Origin: Pedobacter sp. ASV17
Lineage (GTDB): Bacteria; Bacteroidota; Bacteroidia; Sphingobacteriales; Sphingobacteriaceae
Length of the DNA stretch: 36,786 bases
Reading direction: 5' to 3'
NCBI RefSeq assembly: GCF_016429065.1
Contig: NZ_JAELTX010000050.1
Coordinates: forward strand, 1-36,786
Part shown: positions 7,785 through 15,276 of the stretch, one piece after another
Layout of the letters: every line of letters starts with the position of its first letter
How positions within the stretch are numbered: position 1 is the stretch's first letter
Notes under the pieces: generated by a model
Databases searched by the model: none
Seen by the model: the letters and a program-made list of their open reading frames with translations, nothing else
What the model was told of the DNA's origin: nothing
Position numbers and translations under genes: made by a program

Positions 7785-8948
7785 ATGCAAAGATACTTAT
7801 CGGCAAATTGGATATACCCCGTAACTAGCGGACCTATTGCTAATGGCGTACTGGAAGTTTCGCCAGAGGGCGAGATTTTAAATGTATATACACAAGAACA
7901 AGCCGCAGAAAAGAAAATAGAGAATGTAGAAAAGTTTGAAGGCGTGTTGGTGCCAGGCTTTGTGAACACCCATTGCCATTTGGAACTTTCGCACCTGTTT
8001 GGTAAAATACCCGAACAAACTGGCTTACCTGCATTTGTAAAAGAAATTGTAGCACAACGAGCCGCTGATGACGAAGTGGTGATTGCGGCAATGGAAGCTG
8101 CTGATAGGCAGATGTACGAAAATGGTATTGTGGCCGTAGGCGATATTTCGAACGTGCCACTTTCTAAAACGGTGAAAAAAAACAGTCTACTTTACTATCA
8201 TACTTTTGTGGAGGTATTTGGTTTTAACCGACCTTCGCAGCCTATTATAGAGGAAGGCGTAAAAATAAGAGATGGTTATTGGCCGCTTAATGCTTCGGTA
8301 GTGCCACATGCACCTTATTCGGTATCACCTGAACTTTTTCAATTGATTGAGAAGAATGCCAGGCCGCAGGATATTTTAAGCATCCACAATCAGGAAACTG
8401 CCGCAGAGAATGAATTTTTTGAAAGGGGTACTGGCGATTTTGAAGCGATGTACCAACGAATGGGCGTGCCAAAAGCAGCAGCACATGGTACTGGCGAAAA
8501 TGCTATTCGTTATCATTTGCCACAAATGCCAGCTAACCGTACGCTTTTAGTACATAATACTTTTACCTGTCAAGCTGATGTTGATTTTGCTTTGGCACAG
8601 CACAAGGATTTGTATTGGTGCCTTTGCCCTAATGCCAATGTGTATATAGAAAATAACCTGCCAGAAGTCGCCTTATTTATGCGGCCACAGGTAAAGGTTA
8701 CTTTGGGAACGGATAGTTTGGCGAGTAACCACCAATTATCTATCTTGGCAGAAATGCAGACTTTGCAACAGCATAAACGTATCGCTTTTGATGAACTGTT
8801 AAGCTGGGCAACCATTAACGGAGCGATATTTTTAGGTATAGAGCAACAGTTTGGAAGTTTTGATATTGGGAAGAAACCAGGTGTGAATTTGGTGGAACTT
8901 TCTGAATCGAAAATTATAAAATCTAACCATGTAAAACGATTGATGTAA
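7785..8948 (+). CDS. Metal-dependent amidohydrolase / deaminase (TrzA-HutI type)
   Basis: A 387-residue cytoplasmic amidohydrolase-superfamily enzyme. The metal site is visible: HCH (His63, His65) in PGFVNTHCHLELSH, His175 in PHAPYS, His201 in SIHNQET, and Asp310 in LGTDSLASN; LLVHNT is a further conserved stretch. This pattern and length match the chlorohydrolase / aminofutalosine-, SAH- and guanine-deaminase branch, which hydrolyses amino groups from heterocycles; the substrate is not readable. The stop codon overlaps the ATG of the next gene (TAATG), indicating translational coupling with the flavin oxidoreductase. A near-consensus -7 box (TTAATTTG, one mismatch) ends at 7780, four bases before the ATG. 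Confidence 0.88.
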   Translation: MQRYLSANWIYPVTSGPIANGVLEVSPEGEILNVYTQEQAAEKKIENVEKFEGVLVPGFVNTHCHLELSHLFGKIPEQTGLPAFVKEIVAQRAADDEVVIAAMEAADRQMYENGIVAVGDISNVPLSKTVKKNSLLYYHTFVEVFGFNRPSQPIIEEGVKIRDGYWPLNASVVPHAPYSVSPELFQLIEKNARPQDILSIHNQETAAENEFFERGTGDFEAMYQRMGVPKAAAHGTGENAIRYHLPQMPANRTLLVHNTFTCQADVDFALAQHKDLYWCLCPNANVYIENNLPEVALFMRPQVKVTLGTDSLASNHQLSILAEMQTLQQHKRIAFDELLSWATINGAIFLGIEQQFGSFDIGKKPGVNLVELSESKIIKSNHVKRLM

Positions 8949-9895
8949 TGGCTAATGCAATCAACTCCTTATTCGGGATCAAATATCCAATTATACAAGC
9001 TGGAATGATTTGGTGTAGCGGCTGGCGTTTGGCCGCTGCAGTTTCCAATGCTGGTGGTTTGGGGATTATCGGGGCAGGTTCTATGTATCCAGATGTTTTG
9101 AGGGAGCATATCCAAAAATGTAAGCAGGCTACGGCAAACCCTTTTGCAGTAAACGTGCCCTTGCTTTATCCGAATATTCAGGAAATCATGGATATTTTGG
9201 TGCAGGAAGAAGTGAAGATTGTTTTTACCTCCGCAGGTAATCCTGCCACATGGACTGCCTTCCTTAAAGAAAAAGGGATGACGGTGGTGCATGTGATTGC
9301 CAACACTAAATTTGCACTTAAGGCCCAACAAAGCGGGGTTGACGCCATTGTAGCGGAAGGTTTTGAAGCGGGCGGACATAACGGAAGAGAGGAAACGACA
9401 ACCCTGTGCTTAACCCCGATGATTAAACAAGTGGTAGATATTCCAGTAATTGCCGCTGGTGGTATTGGAAGTGGCAAAGCAATGTTGGCGGCTTTTGCAT
9501 TGGGTGCTGACGGAGTGCAGGTAGGGTCGGCTTTTGCCGTAGCAGAGGAATCGTCGGCTCACACTAACTTTAAGGAGAAAATCGTTTCTTCGACAGAAGG
9601 GGATACCAAGTTGAGGTTAAAAAAATTGGTGCCTGTACGTTTGCTCAAGAATGAATTTTCAGATGCCGTAGCTCGGGCAGAAGCCAATGGTGCTGGAACT
9701 GCGGAGTTGGCGGAGCTATTGGGCAGGGCAAGAGCCAAGCTGGGAATGTTTGAAGGAAATTTGGATGAAGGAGAGTTAGAAATAGGTCAAGTATCGGCAA
9801 TGTTGAATGAAATAAAACCAGCAGCTGTGATCCTTAATGAAATTTGGGAGGAGTTTTTAGTGGAAAGGGAGAGAGTGAAGGGACTTGAGTTTTAA
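8948..9895 (+). CDS. NAD(P)H-dependent flavin oxidoreductase (nitronate monooxygenase / FabK family)
   Basis: A 315-residue TIM-barrel FMN enzyme of the 2-nitropropane dioxygenase family. It starts with the family signature PIIQAGMIWCSGWRLAAAVSNAGGLG, seen here as IIQAGM and SNAGGLG, and has the FMN-phosphate loop VIAAGGIGSGKA followed by GADGVQVGSAF. The AEGFEAGGHNG segment carries the histidine usual in this family. Relatives are nitronate monooxygenases or FabK-type enoyl-ACP reductases; sequence alone does not separate these. Its ATG overlaps the stop of the amidohydrolase, so the two are made together and may act in one catabolic or detoxification step. No clear terminator follows; the repeat array begins about 20 bases later. 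Confidence 0.88.
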   Translation: MANAINSLFGIKYPIIQAGMIWCSGWRLAAAVSNAGGLGIIGAGSMYPDVLREHIQKCKQATANPFAVNVPLLYPNIQEIMDILVQEEVKIVFTSAGNPATWTAFLKEKGMTVVHVIANTKFALKAQQSGVDAIVAEGFEAGGHNGREETTTLCLTPMIKQVVDIPVIAAGGIGSGKAMLAAFALGADGVQVGSAFAVAEESSAHTNFKEKIVSSTEGDTKLRLKKLVPVRLLKNEFSDAVARAEANGAGTAELAELLGRARAKLGMFEGNLDEGELEIGQVSAMLNEIKPAAVILNEIWEEFLVERERVKGLEF

Positions 9896-9915
9896 CTTTG
9901 CATTTTAGTTTTTTT

Positions 9916-10358
9916 AAACATTAAGGCGTGAAGAGACATTAAGTTTCTTGGCCAGCTTTATTTACCACCTTAGACATTTAAGAACATCTAAGGGGCTTGT
10001 CTAAAATGTACTTAGGTTTCTTAGGTGGTTCAAAACTATTGTTGGCGTATTAAATTTACCACCTTAGACATCTAAGAACATCTAAGCAGTTCGTCTAAAA
10101 TGTACTTAGGTTTCTTAGGTGGTTCAAAACTATTGTTGGCGTATTAAATTTACCATCTTAGACATTTAAGAACATCTAAGGGGCTTGTATAAAAAGTACT
10201 TAGGTTTCTTAGGTGGTTCAAAACTATTGTTGGATTAGTAAATTTTACCACCTTAGACATTTAAGAACATCTAAGCAGTTCGTCTAAAATGTACTTAGTT
10301 GTCTTAGCTGGTTTAAATATTGGGCTTAGTCTTAATTATCTTAATTTCTTAATGGTTT
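9916..10358. repeat. Inverted ATTAAG frame around the hairpin array
   Basis: The left edge reads AAACATTAAG (9916-9925) and again ACATTAAG (9936-9943). The right edge reads CTTAAT (10331-10336), CTTAAT-like ATCTTAAT (10339-10344) and CTTAATGGTTT (10348-10358), which is the reverse complement of the left pattern. The whole 440-bp locus therefore has an outer inverted pair enclosing the four hairpin units. The element ends five bases before the -7 box of acyP. Confidence 0.6.
9961..10316. repeat. Four-copy tandem array of ~94-bp hairpin units
   Basis: Units start with TTTACCA(C/T)C at 9961, 10055, 10149 and 10244, giving periods of 94, 94 and 95 bp. Each has a core near 70 bp whose ends are imperfect reverse complements (ACCACCTTAGA at the left, TCTTAGGTGGT at the right in unit 1), then a linker TCAAAACTATTGTTGG that is nearly invariant in units 1-3. 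Units 1 and 3 share AAGGGGCTTGT in the middle, while units 2 and 4 share AAGCAGTTCGT, so the array looks like a duplicated pair of units. Unit 4 lacks the linker and has diverged at its right arm. No coding frame covers the array. Confidence 0.9.
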
Positions 10359-10362
10359 GTTT

Positions 10363-10370
10363 TACCTTTG
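10363..10370 (+). promoter_or_regulatory. -7 box upstream of acylphosphatase
   Basis: TACCTTTG at 10363-10370 matches TAnnTTTG. The -33 region is poor (TTA rather than TTG at the right distance). It would give a leader of about 50 bases for acyP and could serve the following envelope genes. Confidence 0.5.
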
Positions 10371-10390
10371 TGGTCAACTAGGTTTCGGGC

Positions 10391-10426
10391 AGTCTTAATA
10401 CTCGATACCCATATCTAAATACAGAA
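10391..10426 (+). promoter_or_regulatory. AGTCT leader element before acyP
   Basis: A 36-nt G-poor segment starting AGTCTTAATACT and ending directly at the ATG. Segments of the same size and word content precede the flippase gene (10751) and dut (12325). Function unknown; it could be a short dispersed repeat or an unstructured translation leader. Confidence 0.4.
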
Positions 10427-10711
10427 ATGAAGCATATCAATATAAAAGTAATAGGTAAGGTACAGGGCGTGTTTTTTAGGGCAAGCACCAAAGCTGTTGC
10501 CGACCAAATGGGCGTGAGGGGAAAAGTGAAGAATGAAAAAGATGGGTCAGTGCTTATTGAGGCAGAAGCAGATGCCATTACCTTAGATATGTTTGTAGAG
10601 TGGTGCCACAAGGGACCTGAAAAATCTGTAGTAGAACAGGTACTGGTAGAAGAAGGCGAAATGCAGCATTACACCAACTTTGTAGTCATTAAAAAGAATT
10701 TGTTGTGGTAA
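10427..10711 (+). CDS. acyP: Acylphosphatase
   Basis: A 94-residue cytoplasmic enzyme that hydrolyses acyl phosphates such as acetyl phosphate or 1,3-bisphosphoglycerate. The family signature GKVQGVFFRAST places catalytic Arg18 in the phosphate-binding loop, and Asn36 lies in GKVKNEKDGSV, as in the known active site. Length and beta-alpha-beta-beta-alpha-beta order fit the family (90-100 residues). It is first in a run of same-strand genes leading to the flippase, although a 74-bp gap and its own promoter box suggest partly independent expression. Confidence 0.95.
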   Translation: MKHINIKVIGKVQGVFFRASTKAVADQMGVRGKVKNEKDGSVLIEAEADAITLDMFVEWCHKGPEKSVVEQVLVEEGEMQHYTNFVVIKKNLLW

Positions 10712-10750
10712 GAAAGGCTCAATTGTTATATTGTTTTATTGTTGGAGGTG

Positions 10751-10785
10751 AGTCTCGTATCTCATATCTCAATACTCCCTACTAA
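10751..10785 (+). promoter_or_regulatory. AGTCT leader element before the flippase gene
   Basis: A 35-nt segment beginning AGTCTCGTATCTCATATC and ending at the ATG. It is built from ATCT and ATACT words, similar to the elements before acyP and dut. Its role is not known. Confidence 0.4.
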
Positions 10786-12303
10786 ATGTCTGCACTAAAG
10801 AAATTTGTTGGCCAAACGGCAATTTACGGTGTGACTACCGTTCTGTCACGATTGCTGAATTTTATCCTGACTCCAATATACACCAGGGTTTATCCGGCAG
10901 GAGTGTATGGCATTTTTACCAATATGTATGCCAATGCCTCTATCATTAATGCGGTGTTGGCTTTTGGGATGGAGAGTACTTTTTTCCGTTACCTTAACAA
11001 ACATGAAGATAGAAAGCAGGAAGTGTACAATAATACATTTTTGTGTGTTGCCTTTATTGGTATCCTCTTTTTAATTACTGGACTAACTTTTAATACCCAA
11101 ATAGCACAATATTTTGTGGCGGATGCGACCCAAATAGCCGACTACAGATGGTATGTGAAATTCTTTGTATGGATATTATTTATAGATGCCATTTGCGTAA
11201 TCCCTTTTGCGAAGATAAGGGCCGATGAAAGACCAATCAGATACAGTGTAGCCAAATTCTTGAACATTGGTTTATTTGTAGGTCTCAACTTAATTTTCAT
11301 CTTGCTTATTCCTGCCATCATCAAACATCATTGGGTAGGTGCAGAGTGGTTGGCATCATGGTACCGTAAACAATGGGTGGGCTATGTATTCATCTCCAAT
11401 TTGGTAGCAAGTGCAGCCACCTTATTATATCTGTTGCCAGAGTTTTTAAAAATTCAACTTCGATTTGATAGAGCTTTGTTAGGGAATATGTTTGGCTATA
11501 GCTGGCCTATTTTGGTAGCTAACCTATCATTTATCATTAATGAAAACCTAGACAAGATTGTACTAAAAAAACTGCTTCCCCCTGAAATTGCGGATGGAGA
11601 AGTGGGGATTTATGGAGCGGTTTGTAAAATAGCCATCTTCCTGAGCATCTTCAATACAGCGTTCCGTTTAGGTGCCGAACCATTTTTCTTCAGCTTTGCC
11701 AAAAATAAAAACGCCAAGCAAACTTATGCGATCATCCTGCATTATTTTGTAATTGCACTGGTAGTTATTTTCATTGGTTTGGTGGCCAATATCGAAATCC
11801 TCAAATATTTCATCAGCAGGGATAAATCACACATTGCAGACTATTGGGCTGGATTGCCAGCAGTACCTTACCTACTATTAGGTTACGTTTGTTTAGGCAT
11901 TTATATGAACCTTTCTATTTGGTATCGTCTTTCAGATCAAACCCGTTTTGGACTTTATATTTCTGTATTTGGCGCAGTGATCACCATTGTACTTAACTTG
12001 GTGCTTATTCCAAAGTATAGCTATATGGGCTCGGCATGGGTAAGTATGATTGCCTATTTTGTAATGATGGTCATTTCTTATGTGTTAGGCCAAAAGTATT
12101 ACCCAATTCCTTATAACTTAAAGCGAATTGCATTGTACTTCATTTCCTCAACAGTGATTGTCTTTGTCTCGTTTTTTGTATTCAATAGAAATATATTTAT
12201 TGGTAATGGCCTCTTGGTTTTGTTTCTGGGAGCAGTATATCTCCTAGAAAAGAATGAACTTAAAAGATTTTTCAAAAAAGGCGAAGCAAAAGTAGAAAGC
12301 TAA
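10786..12303 (+). CDS. Polysaccharide / lipid-linked oligosaccharide flippase (MOP superfamily)
   Basis: A 505-residue inner-membrane protein with about 12-14 predicted membrane segments spread over its whole length. The N-terminus (FVGQTAIYGVTTVLSRLLNF then LTPIYTRVYP) is the typical start of Polysacc_synt / Wzx-like flippases, and the GEVGIYGAVCKIAIFLSIFN segment in the middle resembles the second-half repeat of the MOP fold. Such proteins move undecaprenyl-linked sugars across the inner membrane for O-antigen, capsule or exopolysaccharide. No glycosyltransferase genes are nearby, so its cargo is not indicated. A MurJ-like role is less likely given the O-antigen-flippase style of the sequence but is not excluded. 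It sits 57 bp upstream of dut. Confidence 0.9.
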   Translation: MSALKKFVGQTAIYGVTTVLSRLLNFILTPIYTRVYPAGVYGIFTNMYANASIINAVLAFGMESTFFRYLNKHEDRKQEVYNNTFLCVAFIGILFLITGLTFNTQIAQYFVADATQIADYRWYVKFFVWILFIDAICVIPFAKIRADERPIRYSVAKFLNIGLFVGLNLIFILLIPAIIKHHWVGAEWLASWYRKQWVGYVFISNLVASAATLLYLLPEFLKIQLRFDRALLGNMFGYSWPILVANLSFIINENLDKIVLKKLLPPEIADGEVGIYGAVCKIAIFLSIFNTAFRLGAEPFFFSFAKNKNAKQTYAIILHYFVIALVVIFIGLVANIEILKYFISRDKSHIADYWAGLPAVPYLLLGYVCLGIYMNLSIWYRLSDQTRFGLYISVFGAVITIVLNLVLIPKYSYMGSAWVSMIAYFVMMVISYVLGQKYYPIPYNLKRIALYFISSTVIVFVSFFVFNRNIFIGNGLLVLFLGAVYLLEKNELKRFFKKGEAKVES

Positions 12304-12324
12304 AAGCAGGGCTATTAAACATCA

Positions 12325-12360
12325 AGTCTAAATACTAACCACTAATCTGAATACTAGCTA
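12325..12360 (+). promoter_or_regulatory. AGTCT leader element before dut
   Basis: A 36-nt segment beginning AGTCTAAATACTAACC and ending at the ATG at 12361. It is the third member of the set described before acyP and the flippase gene. Confidence 0.4.
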
Positions 12361-12795
12361 ATGGAAATAAAAATCATCAATCAATCAAACCACGCCTTGC
12401 CTGCTTACGAAACAGCACATGCTGCGGGCATGGATTTAAGAGCTTCTTTAACAGAAGAAATCATAATTAAACCTTTGCAGCGTTCTTTAATTCCAACGGG
12501 TTTGTTTATAGAACTTCCCGTAGGTTACGAAGCACAGATTAGACCAAGGAGCGGATTGGCATATAAACATGGAATTACAGTGCTTAATTCGCCAGGAACT
12601 ATTGATGCCGATTACCGTGGTGAAATAAAAGTATTGTTGGTAAATTTGTCTGATACCGAGTTTAAGGTAAGTAATGGCGAGCGTATTGCTCAAATGATAG
12701 TAGCCAAGCACGAAACCGTAGTTTGGCAGCTTACCGATGAACTTACCGCTACCGATAGAGGTGAAGGTGGTTACGGACACACAGGAAAAAAATAA
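12361..12795 (+). CDS. dut: Deoxyuridine 5'-triphosphate nucleotidohydrolase (dUTPase)
   Basis: A 144-residue homotrimeric dUTPase that converts dUTP to dUMP and pyrophosphate, keeping uracil out of DNA and feeding dTMP synthesis. All five family motifs are visible: AGMDLRA (22-28), the Asp in motif 2 region, RPRSGLA with the catalytic-site Ser/Arg, [11 protein letters not shown] with the catalytic Asp, NGERIAQMI, and the C-terminal [10 protein letters not shown] arm that closes over the substrate. Tyr takes the place of the usual Phe in the last motif (GGYGHTG), a conservative aromatic change. Only three bases separate its stop from the next ATG, so it is co-transcribed with the TPR gene. 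Confidence 0.97.
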   Translation: MEIKIINQSNHALPAYETAHAAGMDLRASLTEEIIIKPLQRSLIPTGLFIELPVGYEAQIRPRSGLAYKHGITVLNSPGTIDADYRGEIKVLLVNLSDTEFKVSNGERIAQMIVAKHETVVWQLTDELTATDRGEGGYGHTGKK

Positions 12796-12798
12796 AGG

Positions 12799-14484
12799 AT
12801 GAAGAAATTTCTTTTGATAGCATTGACGATTGCTTGCCACGAGATGACGTGGGCACAGCAAAATACGGTTGCCGTAAAAGATAGCAATGCGATAAAGGAA
12901 CTTTTCTTTGCGGGCTTAAAAGACAAGCTGAACGAAAACTATGTGGCCGCCAGTAATAACTTTTCAAAGGTTTTAGTGATCGACCCCAATAACGATGCTG
13001 CTTATTTTGAACTGGCCAATATGCAGATTCGTCAAAATAAATTACTGGACGCAGAAGTTTCCATTAAAAAGGCAATTGCTGCACAACCTAACAATGTTTG
13101 GTATCTGAAATTGCAAACGGAAGTATATAAACGCAATGGAAACATGGATGCGTTGGTGCAAACTTTCGACAAACTGATACAGCTGGAATCGGAAACAGAA
13201 AGCTTTCATTTTGATAGGGCCAATGCATTATATATTGCTGGAAAGTTGGAAGAATCGCAAAAGGCTTATGATTTGTTGGAGCAGAAGTTTGGGGTGTCAA
13301 AAGCCTCAACTGCAGCAAAGAAGCGGTTTAAAACACAGGGAGCAGCTAGCTCTGATTTAAATAAACTCATTAGCGACAATCCTAATGATGTGAAGAATTA
13401 CCTTGATCTAAGTGGTGTGCTGTTGGAGAAAAACCAAAACACAGAAGCATTAGCCACCTTAATGAAAGCAAAAGCCCTTGCTCCCGATAATTATGAAGTA
13501 AATTTGGCATTGGCCGATGTGTATCATTCCTTGAAAAAAACGGATGAAGCTTTGGCCGCTCTTAAAGTAGCTTTTGAAAGCCCAGAAATGCCTTTACCCG
13601 TTAAGTTGAAAATTTTAAGTCAAATGCTGCCTCGATTTAACAATCCACAGGTAGCAAAAAGTGCGGCTCAACTTGGTGCCATTACCTTGGAAGACCACAA
13701 AGACGATCCCAAAGTAAAAGTACTTTATGGCGATATCCTTTACCAACAAGGAAATTTACAAGGCGCCAAGGAACAATATTTAGGCGCTGTAAAAATCTCC
13801 GAACAACTTTACATTGCATGGGAAAAGGTGCTTGGCGTGCAAACGCTGATGGGCAATTACGAAGAGGCCATTAAAACAGGAGAAGATGCCCTATCCATTT
13901 ATCCTAATCAGGCCATTTTGTATTATTACCGAGCCTTTGCCTTACACCGAAACGGACAGAATGCCGAAGCTGGTTTTGAATTGAAAAATGCATTGCAGCT
14001 AGAGCCAGAAGATGTGAATTTAAAGGCCATGATTTTGGCATTACAGGCCGAAGTGCTAATTGACCAAGGTAAGTTAAAAGAAGCAGATGCGGCTTTCGAT
14101 AAAGCAGTAGCTTTGGCTCCAAATAATTATCTGACCTTGAGCAATTACGCTTATTATCTCGCTTTGCGTAACCACGATTTGCCAAAGGCAGAAAAATTGG
14201 CTTCGAAAGCGGCTTTGGCCATGCCTCAAAATTCATCCATCCTAGATACTTATGCCATTGTATTGCTCAGACTTAACAAGCTAGACGATGCATTGAAATA
14301 CATAGAAAAAGCATTACAAAACAACGAAGGGGGAAATCCCGTTTATTTGGAACATTACGGTGATATTTTGTTTTTAAAAGGCGATAAGGAAAACGCCATA
14401 GCCCAATGGCAAAAAGCAAAAGTTGCGGGAAATCAGTCGGAGAAGTTAAACAGAAAGATAAATGAGAAAAAATATATTAAATAG
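12799..14484 (+). CDS. Secreted tetratricopeptide-repeat protein
   Basis: A 561-residue protein with a Sec signal peptide (KKFLLIALTIACHEMTWAQ, cleavage near residue 19-20) followed by TPR-type helical repeats across almost its whole length. Clear repeat signatures include DAAYFELANMQIRQNKLLDAE, and in the C-terminal half EEAIKTGEDALSIYPNQAIL, DAAFDKAVALAPNNYLTLSN and DDALKYIEKALQN (parts of these are quoted). It is most likely a periplasmic scaffold for protein-protein contacts. Its frame overlaps the start of the DUF4292 lipoprotein gene by 23 bp, and it follows dut by 3 bp. This tight coupling with an outer-membrane lipoprotein suggests that the two proteins may work together in the envelope; the exact job is unknown. 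Confidence 0.9.
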   Translation: MKKFLLIALTIACHEMTWAQQNTVAVKDSNAIKELFFAGLKDKLNENYVAASNNFSKVLVIDPNNDAAYFELANMQIRQNKLLDAEVSIKKAIAAQPNNVWYLKLQTEVYKRNGNMDALVQTFDKLIQLESETESFHFDRANALYIAGKLEESQKAYDLLEQKFGVSKASTAAKKRFKTQGAASSDLNKLISDNPNDVKNYLDLSGVLLEKNQNTEALATLMKAKALAPDNYEVNLALADVYHSLKKTDEALAALKVAFESPEMPLPVKLKILSQMLPRFNNPQVAKSAAQLGAITLEDHKDDPKVKVLYGDILYQQGNLQGAKEQYLGAVKISEQLYIAWEKVLGVQTLMGNYEEAIKTGEDALSIYPNQAILYYYRAFALHRNGQNAEAGFELKNALQLEPEDVNLKAMILALQAEVLIDQGKLKEADAAFDKAVALAPNNYLTLSNYAYYLALRNHDLPKAEKLASKAALAMPQNSSILDTYAIVLLRLNKLDDALKYIEKALQNNEGGNPVYLEHYGDILFLKGDKENAIAQWQKAKVAGNQSEKLNRKINEKKYIK

Positions 14485-15256
14485 CTTTTTTTTAGTTGCC
14501 TGCACTATTTTAGCAGTAGGCTGTAGGCCCAAAAAAGAAATTGTAAAAGCACCACCTGTAGTAGAAACAGCACCCGTAGCCGATAAAAAATCGGAGAACC
14601 TTGCCGCACTTTTAACAAAAGAACTTCAATACAATACCCTATCGTTAAAAGGTAAGACTGAGCTGGATGTTGATGGTAATTCGAATAATGTAACTATTAA
14701 TATTCGCATCAAGAAGAATGAAGTCATTTGGTTTAATGTTACGGCCTTGGGCGGTGCTATAGAGGCCGCACGTGGCATGATCACGCCAGATAGTTTATTG
14801 TTAATGACTCGTATGCCTGAAAAAACAATCCTTAGGAAGCCATTATCTTATATCCAAAACTATACTAATAAGCAAGTGAATTTTGGTTGGTTGCAAGCCA
14901 TTATCGTGGGCAATACCATTCCAGAATTTATGGCCGAAAAATCGGACTTGAAACAAGAGAACGGGGTATGGGTTTTAAGTGGGACAGAGCAAGGTTTGGC
15001 TTATCGAACCCTATTCAATACCTTGTTAAAAGCGGCCGAGCTTAACTTGAATGATGCAGAGGCTGGGCAAGCGCTTAAGGTGGTTTATGATAAGTACACG
15101 CCAGTAAACAAGGGTCTGTTTCCATCAAATTTGAAAATAACCTCTGCCGCAGGCGATAAAAAGATCAACGTAGCCATTGAGTTTACGAAAATTGATGCGA
15201 ATGTGCCCGTAGAGTTCCCTTTTAACGTTCCAAAGAGTTTTCAACTAATCCATTAA
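14462..15256 (+). CDS. DUF4292 lipoprotein
   Basis: A 264-residue lipoprotein of the Bacteroidota-specific DUF4292 family. The signal peptide ends in a lipobox, ILAVGC, with the lipidated cysteine at residue 21, followed by RPKKE and a Pro-rich linker. The mature part begins with LKGKTELDVDGNSNNVTINI and IWFNVTALGGAIEAARGMIT-type beta strands, a run that looks like the half-barrel of LolA/LolB-type lipoprotein carriers. I infer this fold from strand pattern only. Overlap with the TPR gene and 20 bp spacing to the EnvC-like gene put it in an envelope-biogenesis operon. Function not established as far as I know. Confidence 0.88.
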   Translation: MRKNILNSFFLVACTILAVGCRPKKEIVKAPPVVETAPVADKKSENLAALLTKELQYNTLSLKGKTELDVDGNSNNVTINIRIKKNEVIWFNVTALGGAIEAARGMITPDSLLLMTRMPEKTILRKPLSYIQNYTNKQVNFGWLQAIIVGNTIPEFMAEKSDLKQENGVWVLSGTEQGLAYRTLFNTLLKAAELNLNDAEAGQALKVVYDKYTPVNKGLFPSNLKITSAAGDKKINVAIEFTKIDANVPVEFPFNVPKSFQLIH

Positions 15257-15264
15257 TTTTTTTA

Positions 15265-15272
15265 TACTTTTG
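15265..15272 (+). promoter_or_regulatory. -7 box directly before the EnvC-like gene
   Basis: TACTTTTG at 15265-15272 matches TAnnTTTG and ends four bases before the ATG at 15277. No clear TTG lies at the -33 distance. It may give a secondary, leaderless transcript inside the operon. Confidence 0.45.
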
Positions 15273-15276
15273 GTTA

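Noticed and set aside
9961..10316. CRISPR array
   Set aside because: The repeated unit is ~94 bp, the intervals are themselves repeated rather than unique, the units are palindromic over most of their length, and there are no cas genes.
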